Assembly (NCBI GenBank): GCA_016865505.2
Contig: AP025252.1
Coordinates: 5,292,137 to 5,356,136, forward strand
Length of the DNA: 64,000 nucleotides
Reading direction: 5' to 3'
Source of the DNA: Bryobacterales bacterium F-183
GTDB taxonomy: Bacteria; Acidobacteriota; Terriglobia; Bryobacterales; Bryobacteraceae
This document shows positions 33,465 to 41,624 of the stretch, in pieces. A program made the translations under genes and the position numbers. Below the pieces are notes generated by a model, which did not search any database, was not told the origin of the DNA, and saw nothing but the letters and a program-made list of their open reading frames with translations. The first letter of the stretch is position 1. Each line of letters starts with the position of its first letter.

Positions 33465-36400
33465 ATGGTGGAATCGCTGGTCCGCAATGCGCTTGCACAG
33501 CGGATCGTAGTCATCGTAATCGCTCTGCTGTTGCTGGCCGCCGGAGCGGACGCAACCCGCAAGCTTTCCGTCGATGCATTCCCGGACGTCACCAGCGTCC
33601 AGGTGCAGGTGGCCACCGAAGTACCCGGCCGCTCCCCCGACGAAGTCGAACGCATCGTCACCGTACCCGTCGAAATCGGCATGACCGGCCTCCCCGGCAT
33701 GACGGAAATGCGTTCCCAAAACGCACCCGGCCTCTCCATCGTCACTCTTGTCTTTGAGGACAGCGTACCTGTCTACTTCGCCCGTCAACTCGTCTCAGAA
33801 AGAATGGGCGACGTCCGAAGTCGCCTGCCTGAAGGCATCACACCCGTACTCGGCCCCGTCGCCACGGCCCTCAGCGAGGTCTATCAGTACACGCTCGAAC
33901 ACCCCAGCGACGGCTTACGCGAGCTCAGCAAATCGGAACTCGTTGCAAGACGCACCGTGCAGGATTGGGTCGCCCGTCCGCTCCTCCGTACCGTACCCGG
34001 CATTGTCGAAATCAACTCCACCGGCGGCTACGTCAAGCAGTACCAGATCATCGTCGACCCCGTGAAGATGCGCTACTACAACGTCTCCATCCGGGACGTC
34101 CAGGCCGCCCTTTCCCGTAGCAACGCCAACTCGAGCGGTGGAATCCTCACACAGGGCCCGGAAGTGCTGCTCGTGCGCGGCGTCGGTTTGATCCGCAGCC
34201 TCGACGATATCCGCCGCGTCGTTCTGAAAGAGTCCAATGGCACCCCCGTGTACATTCGGGATGTCGCCGAAGTCCGCATTGGCGAAGCCGTTCGTTACGG
34301 CGCAATGGTCAAGGGCTCGCACACCGAAACGGTCGGCGGCGTCATGATGATGGTTGCCGGCGGCAACGCAAAAGAGATCGTCGGCCGCATCAAGGCCCGC
34401 GTCGACGAAATCAACTCCAAGAATATGCTCCCGGACGGCTTGCAGATCGTGCCGTACTACGATCGCTCCCGCCTCGTCGACGCTGCGATATCCACCGTGA
34501 CGCGCGTCCTCATCGAGGGCGTCATCCTCGTCATCGTGATCCTCGCCCTTTACCTGGGCGACCTTCGCAGCAGCCTGATCGTCATCGCCACCCTGGTACT
34601 CACCCCGGCTCTCACCTTTGTCGTGATGAACCAGATCGGCCTCTCCGCCAATCTGATGTCGCTCGGCGGACTCGCCATCGCCATCGGACTCATGGTGGAC
34701 GGCTCCGTTGTCGTGGTCGAGAACGTCTTCGCACGCCTCGGCGCTCTACCCGGCGAAAACCGCATGAAGGTGGTGCTCGACGCCGTAAAGGAAGTCGGCA
34801 CTCCGGTGATCTTCGGCATCTGCATCATCATCCTGGTGTTCCTCCCGCTCATGACTCTGCAGGGCATGGAAGGTAAGATGTTCGCGCCCTTGGCCTACAC
34901 CATCGCCATCGCGCTCGGCATCTCTCTCGTCCTGTCGCTTACGCTTTCCCCGGTCTTGTCCTTCTTCCTGCTCAAGCCCGCGCATGGCGATCACGACACC
35001 TTCCTGGTCCGCTGGCTTAAAAAGCCGTATCTGGCGCTGCTCCGCGTCGCACTGGCACAGCCTGTGCTCACCATCGTCGCCGCGATCGTACTTCTGGTCG
35101 GCTCCGTCTCTCTCTTCCCCTATCTTGGAACCTCGTTCATTCCCGAGTTGAAAGAAGGCACCATCTCCCCCAACATGGAACGCGCGCCCAACATCGCGCT
35201 CGACGAGTCCATCAAGATGGAACGCGAAGCCATCAGGATGTTGGCGCCGTTAACCAACGTCGAAGGCATCGTATCCCGTCTGGGCCGCGGTGAGTCGCCT
35301 GTTGACCCCGCAGGCTTCAACGAAAGCGACATGATGATCCAGTTGAAGCCCGTCGAAGCCCGCACCGAAACCCAGGATGAGTCCGGAGAGCGCGTGCGCA
35401 AATTTGTCTCCACTCTCCCCGGGGTTAACGTGGTCATGGCACAGCCCATCTCCAACCGCGTCAATGAGATGGTCACCGGTGTCCGCGCCGACGTTGCAGT
35501 CAAGATCTTCGGAGAGGATCTCGCTACCCTACTCGAACGCGCGCAAACCGTAGCCAAGATCGCCAATACCGTCCGCGGTACGGCGGACATCAAAATCGAC
35601 CGCGTGCTCGGCCAGCAGAACCTCGATGTGGAAATCGACCGCATGGCCATCGCCCGCTACGGCCTGAACACCTCCGATGTCCAGGACATCATTGAGGCCG
35701 CTGTCGGCGGCAAGTCTGCCACCGAAATCTATGAAGGCGAACGCCGCTTCCAGGCCGTCGTCCGCTACCCCGAACAACTCCGCAACAGCCTCACCGACAT
35801 CCAGAACATCCTCATCCCCAGCCCCGACGGCGAGCGCATTCCTCTCGGCAGCCTCGCCAAGATCGACCTCAAAGTCGGCATCTCGCAGATCAAGCGTGAA
35901 ATGGCCAAGCGCCGCATCGTCATCGGCGTCAACGTGAAGGACCGAGACCTCGGAGGCTTCGTGCAGGAACTGCAGCAAAAGGTTCAGGATCAGGTCAAGC
36001 TCCCCGCCGGCTATTACTTCGAATGGGGCGGACAATTCGACAATATGCAGCGCGCTCGCAAGCACCTCATGATTATCGTTCCCATCACAATTGGGGCGAT
36101 TTTCTTCCTGCTTTTCCTTCTATTCCAGAGCGTTCGCTTCGCATCTCTGATTATTCTGGTGCTCCCATTTGCCTCCATCGGAGGAATTGTTGGACTCTTC
36201 CTGACCGGCGAATATCTCTCTATTCCTGCATCTGTAGGCTTTATTGCCCTCTGGGGCATCGCCGTCCTTAACGGTGTTGTCTTAGTTTCCTGCGTTAGGA
36301 ATCTGAGAGAAACAGGCTACGCCCGCTGGGATGCGATTTTTGAAGGCTCCAAAGCACGTTTCCGCCCGGTGATGATGACCGCTACAGTCGCTGCCCTGGG

Positions 36401-36578
36401 CCTCGTACCGTTCCTCTTCGCCAAGGGTCCCGGCGCAGAAGTCCAACGCCCTCTAGCAATTGTGGTGATCGGCGGACTGATTTCCTCAACCCTCCTCACC
36501 CTCCTCGTCGTACCTGCGCTCTATCGTTTCTTCGACGACATGCCGCCAGAAGCGCGACCAGTGGAACAGGAGTTTTGA
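33465..36578 (+). CDS. Heavy-metal/RND efflux pump inner-membrane subunit (CzcA/CusA-like)
   Basis: A 1037-residue RND transporter with two sets of transmembrane spans and large periplasmic loops. The N-terminus (RIVVIVIALLLLAAGADATRKLSVDAFPDVTSVQVQVATEVPG) is typical of the heavy-metal efflux clade. TM4 reads SLGGLAIAIGLMVDGSVVVVEN near residues 400-420: it lacks the DFG motif of CzcA/CnrA (Zn, Co, Ni) and looks closer to Cus/Sil-like pumps, but Met residues typical of CusA are not obvious. Ion specificity is therefore open. It ends the three-gene efflux operon. Confidence 0.93.
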   Translation: MVESLVRNALAQRIVVIVIALLLLAAGADATRKLSVDAFPDVTSVQVQVATEVPGRSPDEVERIVTVPVEIGMTGLPGMTEMRSQNAPGLSIVTLVFEDSVPVYFARQLVSERMGDVRSRLPEGITPVLGPVATALSEVYQYTLEHPSDGLRELSKSELVARRTVQDWVARPLLRTVPGIVEINSTGGYVKQYQIIVDPVKMRYYNVSIRDVQAALSRSNANSSGGILTQGPEVLLVRGVGLIRSLDDIRRVVLKESNGTPVYIRDVAEVRIGEAVRYGAMVKGSHTETVGGVMMMVAGGNAKEIVGRIKARVDEINSKNMLPDGLQIVPYYDRSRLVDAAISTVTRVLIEGVILVIVILALYLGDLRSSLIVIATLVLTPALTFVVMNQIGLSANLMSLGGLAIAIGLMVDGSVVVVENVFARLGALPGENRMKVVLDAVKEVGTPVIFGICIIILVFLPLMTLQGMEGKMFAPLAYTIAIALGISLVLSLTLSPVLSFFLLKPAHGDHDTFLVRWLKKPYLALLRVALAQPVLTIVAAIVLLVGSVSLFPYLGTSFIPELKEGTISPNMERAPNIALDESIKMEREAIRMLAPLTNVEGIVSRLGRGESPVDPAGFNESDMMIQLKPVEARTETQDESGERVRKFVSTLPGVNVVMAQPISNRVNEMVTGVRADVAVKIFGEDLATLLERAQTVAKIANTVRGTADIKIDRVLGQQNLDVEIDRMAIARYGLNTSDVQDIIEAAVGGKSATEIYEGERRFQAVVRYPEQLRNSLTDIQNILIPSPDGERIPLGSLAKIDLKVGISQIKREMAKRRIVIGVNVKDRDLGGFVQELQQKVQDQVKLPAGYYFEWGGQFDNMQRARKHLMIIVPITIGAIFFLLFLLFQSVRFASLIILVLPFASIGGIVGLFLTGEYLSIPASVGFIALWGIAVLNGVVLVSCVRNLRETGYARWDAIFEGSKARFRPVMMTATVAALGLVPFLFAKGPGAEVQRPLAIVVIGGLISSTLLTLLVVPALYRFFDDMPPEARPVEQEF

Positions 36579-36630
36579 AGTTTATTGATCACATTCCCGC
36601 AGCTTTGACGCATACTGATGAAGGGAGATA

Positions 36631-36656
36631 CCTCTGAAGTAATACTACTTTAGGGG
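36631..36656. terminator. Strong hairpin after the efflux operon (possible terminator)
   Basis: CCTCTGAAGTA (36631-36641) pairs over its whole 11 bp with TACTTTAGGGG (36646-36656), with two G-T wobbles and a 4-base loop, 52 bp past the pump stop. No T-run follows, so intrinsic termination is uncertain; it may also stabilise the mRNA end. Confidence 0.45.
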
Positions 36657-36669
36657 TATGGCCCTGATT

Positions 36670-36731
36670 GGCGCCGCTGCCTGGGGTCGTGGGCTTGCGG
36701 CAGCTTCCTGACTCGTCAGGTAGCCGGCGCC
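36670..36731. other. Possible three-way-junction structured element
   Basis: Three nested pairings fall in the gap between the converging efflux and glpQ-like genes. The outer stem is GGCGCC (36670-36675) with GGCGCC (36726-36731). One arm is GCTGCC (36676-36681) with GGCAGC (36699-36704); the other is the hairpin CCTGA-CTCG-TCAGG (36707-36720). The arrangement looks like a small structured RNA or a compound terminator. It matches no riboswitch class I can name. Confidence 0.35.
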
Positions 36732-36751
36732 TCTCCTCTACGGAAAATAGG

Positions 36752-37621
36752 CTAACGCCTTTTCTTTTCCTTGAGATACGAAAGCAAGCCCGCCGGGTCG
36801 TCGGTGATAATCCCGTCCACGCCGGCCGCCAAAAGAGCATCCCATTCGGTGGCCGAATTCGCCGTCCAAGCCAGAACTCGAATTTTGGAATCGTGCGCTT
36901 GTTTTACTTTTTCCGCAGTCACAATGGAAAAGTGCACGCTGACGGCCCCTGTATTGCCCGCTTCTTTTGCAACCGCCACAAAATTCTTTTCTTTATCCGC
37001 GCCACCACTCGGATAAAGCGCGGATAGCGGCAATTTCGGATCCAGCTTCCCCACCTCAATCAGCGGAGCAAAATCGAACGATTGCACCAAAACCCGGCCG
37101 CCCGCTTTATGCTTGCGAATCGCATCCACGATCATCCGCGCGTACACGGCTGGCGCAGGCTGCAATTCCGGACGCTTCGGATTGCTCTTGATCTCCAGGT
37201 TGATCTTCACCTTGGGGTACTTCTTCAGCAGTCCAAAAACCTCATCCAAGGTCGGCGCCGGCGTACCCGCAATGCCTTTCTGTTTGGGCCAATCGGGGTT
37301 CGCAACGCCGCAATCCCACTTGCGAAGCTCGGCCAGGGTCATATTCCGAATCGTCCGTTCCGCATCCGCCGAAGGACCCTTGCAGTGCTTCAGATTCATC
37401 GCGGCATCATGCGCGACCACCACGACATCGTCCTTGGTCACCCAAGTGTCGATCTCAAAGTAGTCCGCGCCTTGCTGCGCAGCGTACTCAAACCCGGGCA
37501 GCGTATTCTCCGGCAGCACCATCCGCGCCCCGCGGTGCCCATGGACTTCAATCGGCTTGGTATCGGCAAACATGGCAGAAGTGCTGGCAAGCAGCATCAA
37601 CGATAGCAGTCGTGGCGTCAT
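36752..37621 (-). CDS. Glycerophosphodiester phosphodiesterase
   Basis: A 289-residue exported GDPD (GlpQ/UgpQ-type TIM barrel). A signal peptide (PRLLSLMLLASTSAMFA) precedes the catalytic motif HGHRGARMVLPENTLPGFEYAAQQGADYFEIDTW, which carries the two His and the metal-binding Glu/Asp. VVAHDAAM, INLEIKSNP and the C-terminal GVDGIITDDPAGLL complete the fold. It cleaves glycerophosphodiesters to glycerol-3-phosphate and alcohol. The ATG at 37621 gives a clean signal peptide; a frame 30 bp longer would overlap the divergent antitoxin gene. Confidence 0.93.
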   Translation of the reverse strand: MTPRLLSLMLLASTSAMFADTKPIEVHGHRGARMVLPENTLPGFEYAAQQGADYFEIDTWVTKDDVVVVAHDAAMNLKHCKGPSADAERTIRNMTLAELRKWDCGVANPDWPKQKGIAGTPAPTLDEVFGLLKKYPKVKINLEIKSNPKRPELQPAPAVYARMIVDAIRKHKAGGRVLVQSFDFAPLIEVGKLDPKLPLSALYPSGGADKEKNFVAVAKEAGNTGAVSVHFSIVTAEKVKQAHDSKIRVLAWTANSATEWDALLAAGVDGIITDDPAGLLSYLKEKKRR

Positions 37622-37624
37622 CAC

Positions 37625-37630
37625 TATAAT
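37625..37630 (+). promoter_or_regulatory. TATAAT -10 box directly before the DUF433 gene
   Basis: A perfect TATAAT hexamer lies with its last base 6 bp before the ATG at 37637, so transcription would begin at or about the A of the start codon. No TTGACA-like -35 is seen at 17 bp (GATAGC instead). This suggests a leaderless mRNA for the antitoxin-toxin pair. Confidence 0.4.
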
Positions 37631-37636
37631 GAAAGC

Positions 37637-37954
37637 ATGACGGTAGAGCACATAGAAGAGCGCAACGGCGGTCTCTACGTAAAAGGTAAGCGAGTGTCGC
37701 TGGACTCCATCGTCTACGCATTTCAGAACGGCGAAAGCCCAGAAAGCATCCGCGAGGCGTTTCCTGTACTAACTCTCGCCGATGTGTATGGAGCCATTTC
37801 GTACTACCTCGACCATCCGGACGAGATGAAGGCCTACTTAGAACGTCAACAACAACGCTGGCAGGAGCTTCAAGCAACACACCCGATGCCCGAGAGCTTT
37901 TTGAAGCGATTGGAAGACCATCGTAAGAGCTTGGCCGCGTCACCAAGCACATGA
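37637..37954 (+). CDS. DUF433 antitoxin-like protein
   Basis: A 105-residue DUF433 (VapB45-like) protein. The family core is seen in VKGKRVSLDSIVYAFQNGESPESIREAFPVLTLADVYGAISYYLDH, a winged/helix-turn-helix-like DNA-binding fold. It is the usual partner of DUF5615 PIN-like toxins and is inferred to neutralise the downstream product and autoregulate the operon. Its stop overlaps the toxin start (ATGA, 37951-37954). The tail after residue 70 is helical (YLERQQQRWQELQ) and probably contacts the toxin. No Shine-Dalgarno sequence precedes it. Confidence 0.88.
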   Translation: MTVEHIEERNGGLYVKGKRVSLDSIVYAFQNGESPESIREAFPVLTLADVYGAISYYLDHPDEMKAYLERQQQRWQELQATHPMPESFLKRLEDHRKSLAASPST

Positions 37955-38346
37955 GAGTCCGCTTTCAGGCGGATAATGACCTGCGCCACTACATCGCCAC
38001 GGGCGTTCAGCGACGAAACCCCGAGATCGACTTTCAGACGGCCCTCGCGGCAGGCCTTGACGCTATGCCAGACGAGGATGTTCTCGCTCTGTGTGCGAAA
38101 CAGGGCCGTATTCTTGTCTCACATGACGTAACGACGATGCCGCGACATTTCGCGTCCTTTGTACAGTCACATCACTGCCCAGGCGTCTTTCTGATCTCTC
38201 AGAGTTTACCAGCGAAAGAAGCGATCGACGCGCTTATGCTGATTTGGGAGGTCTCGAAGCCGGAGGACTGGCACAACCAGCTTTGCTGGATCCCATCCTT
38301 AGCGACGCTGGACGTCGGTTTTCCTACTCTCCGCCCTTCCCCCTGA
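37951..38346 (+). CDS. DUF5615 PIN-like toxin (VapC45/Mut7-C-like)
   Basis: A 131-residue PIN-like nuclease family protein. It begins RVRFQADNDLRHYIATGV, where the first conserved acidic residue of the family is Asp (ADND). GLDAMPDEDVLALCAKQGRILVSHDVTTMPRHF follows, with the acidic DEDVL and SHD motifs expected to bind metal. These proteins are thought to be ribonuclease toxins paired with DUF433 antitoxins. Its last 23 bp overlap the 3' end of the converging membrane sulfatase-like gene. Confidence 0.85.
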   Translation: MRVRFQADNDLRHYIATGVQRRNPEIDFQTALAAGLDAMPDEDVLALCAKQGRILVSHDVTTMPRHFASFVQSHHCPGVFLISQSLPAKEAIDALMLIWEVSKPEDWHNQLCWIPSLATLDVGFPTLRPSP

Positions 38347-40837
38347 ACCCATAAAACTCATTCACCCGCAGCACCTTCTCCTTGATCTTCTTCTGCAGGT
38401 CCCCACGCGCGACACTCCCCAGCTTCTCTTCCCCGCTCGTAAAGCTCGCCTTCATATCGAACGCGCAGTCGTGATAATTCACCGCATCCGATATCGATAG
38501 CCGGCTCCCATCCCCCGTCAAAATCCCGTACACCGGACCATAGCTCGACGCGATCAAATAATCGTTCCGTCGCGTCTTCGCCAACTCTTCCTTCGTCTCC
38601 ACAAACAGCGGCCGCCCGAACATCTCGTTCGACGTATCCGGCTTGTGCCCCGTCAGATAGTACAGCGACGGCGTGATGTCCGTCGAAAACGCCGTCGTCT
38701 CGGGATCATACTGGTACTTCGCCTTCAGCTTCTCCGGCAGATGCACAATCATCGGAATCTTCACGATCTCCGGATAAATCGTGTACGCATGCCCCCAGCG
38801 ACCCTGCTCGCCCAGCGAATCCCCATGATCGGCCGTGAAAATCACGATGCTGTTGTCGTAAATTCCCTTCTTCTTCAACTGCCCAATGAAGTTCCCAAAG
38901 CAGCCGTCAATCCGCTCCATCCGCGACGCATATGGCGCAAAGAAGCGCCCATAATTCCGCTTCGAAATCGATTTATTTCCCGCCCGGCCAATCACCGAAA
39001 TATGGATATTCTGCGGCTGCGTATATGCGAATATCGGCGACTTTCCATCGCTTTCATTCTCGATCCGGTTGTCCAACTCGCCCAAGGTCGTACACAGATC
39101 GTAGTCCATCGTTCCACGACCTTCGTCCAGTTCCTTCATCCCGTCCCACTTCTGCGGCAGGATCACCCGAAGAATTGTATCCACACTCACGTAGGACTGA
39201 TACTTCTCTTTTTGCAACAGTTTAGCGAGCGAATTCATGGTCCCGAACGGCGTAATGTACTGCTTGTGCAGCATCATGCCGCCCAGCCAGATCGATGGCT
39301 CCGACAGCCCCGTACCCCCGTAGTGCGTGAAAGCATTCTTCATCACGATGCTTTCCTGCGCAAACGCACCCAAATTCGGCGTGAAATCCACCGACGGGTT
39401 ATAGGCGGAAATATAATCCTGACGTAGACTATCAATGACGATTAAGAAGATATGGGGCCGATCTGCAGTGCCCACTTGATCCAGCGCCGCCAGTTGAACA
39501 TCGACAGGCTTCACCACCGTCGAATGCGCGATGTTCGTATTCTCAAGCAAAAATTGATAGAACGCGCCGCCGCTCGAATCTACCGTCAGCGAATCCAGAA
39601 TCAGCTTGAACGACGGATCATATCCCGCCCATTTGCCCAAAAACTGCGCCACCGTACCTTTAGCGCCCATCTGCTTCCAAATTGGACCCCGGCTCATCTC
39701 TTGCACGCGGTACACGGGCAGAATCAGCATGGCGCAAGTCAGCAACTGTCCCGTACGGCTCGGCGCGCGATGCGGACGGCTCCGCAACACGACATAGAAC
39801 AGCCGCAGCACGGCCACCCACAGCAGCAAGGTCGCCAACTTCTGCACCAGAAAGTTCCAGTCCAGTTGTGACACCACAAGTCCAATCGCTGCCGCCACAC
39901 CTGCGCACACAAGACCGACACTCCACCGCGGCAGCACGGCCGGGGACGGAGTCCACCAGAACGCCAGCGCGAGTCCGCTCGCCACCTCTTCGCGATGCGG
40001 CGCCGCGATTCGCAATCCGATGCCGGAAAAACAAGCCGCCGTCGCAATGCCGAATGCCACGCCGAAGACATCGCCGGCTACCCCGCCCATCGATATGCCA
40101 GGCAGCACCACGATGCGGAACGCAGCCCACGTCGCCACTACGCCCAGCACATGCGCCAGCACGAACTGCCACAGCACCGGCCGGGCAAACCAACTCGCGA
40201 TCACGCGCAGAAAGTTCAGCAGTACAAACACCACGCCGAAAACCAACACGTGCGACGCCATCGAAACCATAAGTCCAAAGATGCTCGCGCCCCATTCCCA
40301 ATCCGCGGCATCATGCCGGAACAGCGCCACCGCGCCGTACACCAGCGACACCGACACCGCCGTCGCGATCGCGGCCGCAAACAACGGCTGATCGTCGTCG
40401 CTCTCGATCCCCGCCGCGATCCTGCGTCCCGTCGCCTTCCACCGCACCCCGCCCAAGTACCGCTGCCAGTCCAGCGCCGCCAGCCAAACCACCGGCACCA
40501 TCATCACAAAGCCCCAGTACAGGCTTACGGTATTGTTCTCGAGGTTCTCCAACAGCGGCCAGCGCGACAGTGCGAGCCCCGCCAGTATGTGTACGCCGCA
40601 GAACCACGCGCTCGCCCGCGTCCGTGCGACGCCCACCGCACCAACGCCAAACAGCAGAACCAACCAGTACAGCGCCGGATGCAATCGTCCAAATTGATTC
40701 AACGCCGGGATCAGTTCGCCCTTTAACATCTGCGTATACGTGAACGGCACATACGCAATCAGGCAATACAGCGAACTGAACAGGAAGAAGCCCGCAAAGA
40801 TCAGCCGCGACACGACACCCAGCCGGGTCAACTTCAT
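38324..40837 (-). CDS. Membrane-anchored sulfatase-fold transferase (LtaS/EptA-like)
   Basis: An 837-residue protein with roughly ten hydrophobic spans in residues 1-375 and an alkaline-phosphatase-superfamily domain at about 460-780. IFLIVIDSLRQDYISAY (metal Asp469) and FTADHGDSLGEQGRWGH are intact. The C-x-P-x-R formylglycine motif is absent; instead GGTGLSEPSIWLGG offers Thr509 or Ser512 as nucleophile, as in phosphoglycerol and phosphoethanolamine transferases. I infer transfer of a phospho-group onto an envelope glycan or lipid rather than sulfate removal. It overlaps the TPR gene by 4 bp in a three-gene leftward operon. Confidence 0.85.
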   Translation of the reverse strand: MKLTRLGVVSRLIFAGFFLFSSLYCLIAYVPFTYTQMLKGELIPALNQFGRLHPALYWLVLLFGVGAVGVARTRASAWFCGVHILAGLALSRWPLLENLENNTVSLYWGFVMMVPVVWLAALDWQRYLGGVRWKATGRRIAAGIESDDDQPLFAAAIATAVSVSLVYGAVALFRHDAADWEWGASIFGLMVSMASHVLVFGVVFVLLNFLRVIASWFARPVLWQFVLAHVLGVVATWAAFRIVVLPGISMGGVAGDVFGVAFGIATAACFSGIGLRIAAPHREEVASGLALAFWWTPSPAVLPRWSVGLVCAGVAAAIGLVVSQLDWNFLVQKLATLLLWVAVLRLFYVVLRSRPHRAPSRTGQLLTCAMLILPVYRVQEMSRGPIWKQMGAKGTVAQFLGKWAGYDPSFKLILDSLTVDSSGGAFYQFLLENTNIAHSTVVKPVDVQLAALDQVGTADRPHIFLIVIDSLRQDYISAYNPSVDFTPNLGAFAQESIVMKNAFTHYGGTGLSEPSIWLGGMMLHKQYITPFGTMNSLAKLLQKEKYQSYVSVDTILRVILPQKWDGMKELDEGRGTMDYDLCTTLGELDNRIENESDGKSPIFAYTQPQNIHISVIGRAGNKSISKRNYGRFFAPYASRMERIDGCFGNFIGQLKKKGIYDNSIVIFTADHGDSLGEQGRWGHAYTIYPEIVKIPMIVHLPEKLKAKYQYDPETTAFSTDITPSLYYLTGHKPDTSNEMFGRPLFVETKEELAKTRRNDYLIASSYGPVYGILTGDGSRLSISDAVNYHDCAFDMKASFTSGEEKLGSVARGDLQKKIKEKVLRVNEFYGFRGKGGE

Positions 40838-41622
40838 CTCACATCTCCTCCGACCTTCGCCAGCAACCGCGTCACATCGCCATAATCCGGTGACCGTTCG
40901 TGCGCGAACTGCAAATGCTTCCGCGCCGTTTCCAACTCGCCGAGGTCCGAATACACCATGCCAGCCACCAGCAGCGCATCTACATTTTGCGGACGCTTCT
41001 GCAGCACCTGCTCGATCCTCGCCTGCGCCGCCTTGGTCTGCCCCAACTTGGCCTGCATCCGCGCAAGCCCAATCTGCAAATCCGTGTACTCCGGCACGCG
41101 CTTTACGCCCTTTTCGTACAGCTCCAACGCCTTCTGGCTCTGCCCGGTCAACTCCATCGCATGCGCATAAAACAGGATGCTGTCTGAGTTATCCGGCTCA
41201 ATCGTCCAGCACTGCTCGTACGATTCAAAAGCACCTTTGCGATCGCCAAGCTGTTCCTGCAGCATGCCCACTTGTGGACACGCCTCAATCGGCGTTGGCG
41301 AATGCTGCATAAACAGCTTCCACATGCGTACGGCCTCTTTGGGATTGCCTGTGTCTTCTTCCAGCTTGGCGATCTGCCGCAGGTAAATCGCGTTATCCGG
41401 ATTCGCCTGATGCAGCCGCCGCAGCGGTACCAGCGCCTCTTTCAAACGGCCTTTTTCCGTATGTACGCGAGCCTCATGAATCAGTTCCTGAATCGTATCG
41501 ACAGACAGATATCGCTTGGCCTCTTCCTCAGTCAGCTCGACCCAAGGATCGACAGCAAACATCTTCCAGAAGATCCACAGGATCAGCAATGGATACGCAA
41601 ATCGGATGAAAGGTACGTCCAT
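40834..41622 (-). CDS. TPR-repeat membrane-anchored protein
   Basis: A 262-residue protein with an N-terminal hydrophobic anchor (FIRFAYPLLILWIFWKMF) and about five tetratricopeptide repeats from residue 45 on (ALVPLRRLHQANPDNAIYLRQIAKLEEDTGNPKEAV; LFYAHAMELTGQSQKALELYEKGVKRVPEY; ALLVAGMVYSDLGELETARKHLQFAHERSPDY). TPRs suggest a scaffold in the periplasm. Its position between the YaiO-type barrel and the transferase suggests it links inner and outer membrane parts of one machine. Confidence 0.85.
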   Translation of the reverse strand: MDVPFIRFAYPLLILWIFWKMFAVDPWVELTEEEAKRYLSVDTIQELIHEARVHTEKGRLKEALVPLRRLHQANPDNAIYLRQIAKLEEDTGNPKEAVRMWKLFMQHSPTPIEACPQVGMLQEQLGDRKGAFESYEQCWTIEPDNSDSILFYAHAMELTGQSQKALELYEKGVKRVPEYTDLQIGLARMQAKLGQTKAAQARIEQVLQKRPQNVDALLVAGMVYSDLGELETARKHLQFAHERSPDYGDVTRLLAKVGGDVR

Positions 41623-41624
41623 AA

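Noticed and set aside
36670-36731. Hammerhead ribozyme or c-di-GMP riboswitch in the branched element
   Set aside because: A CTGACGAG run on the minus strand recalls the hammerhead core, but the needed GAAA and stem II are absent. The conserved GEMM motifs (GCAAAGCC and the tetraloop-receptor part) are missing as well.
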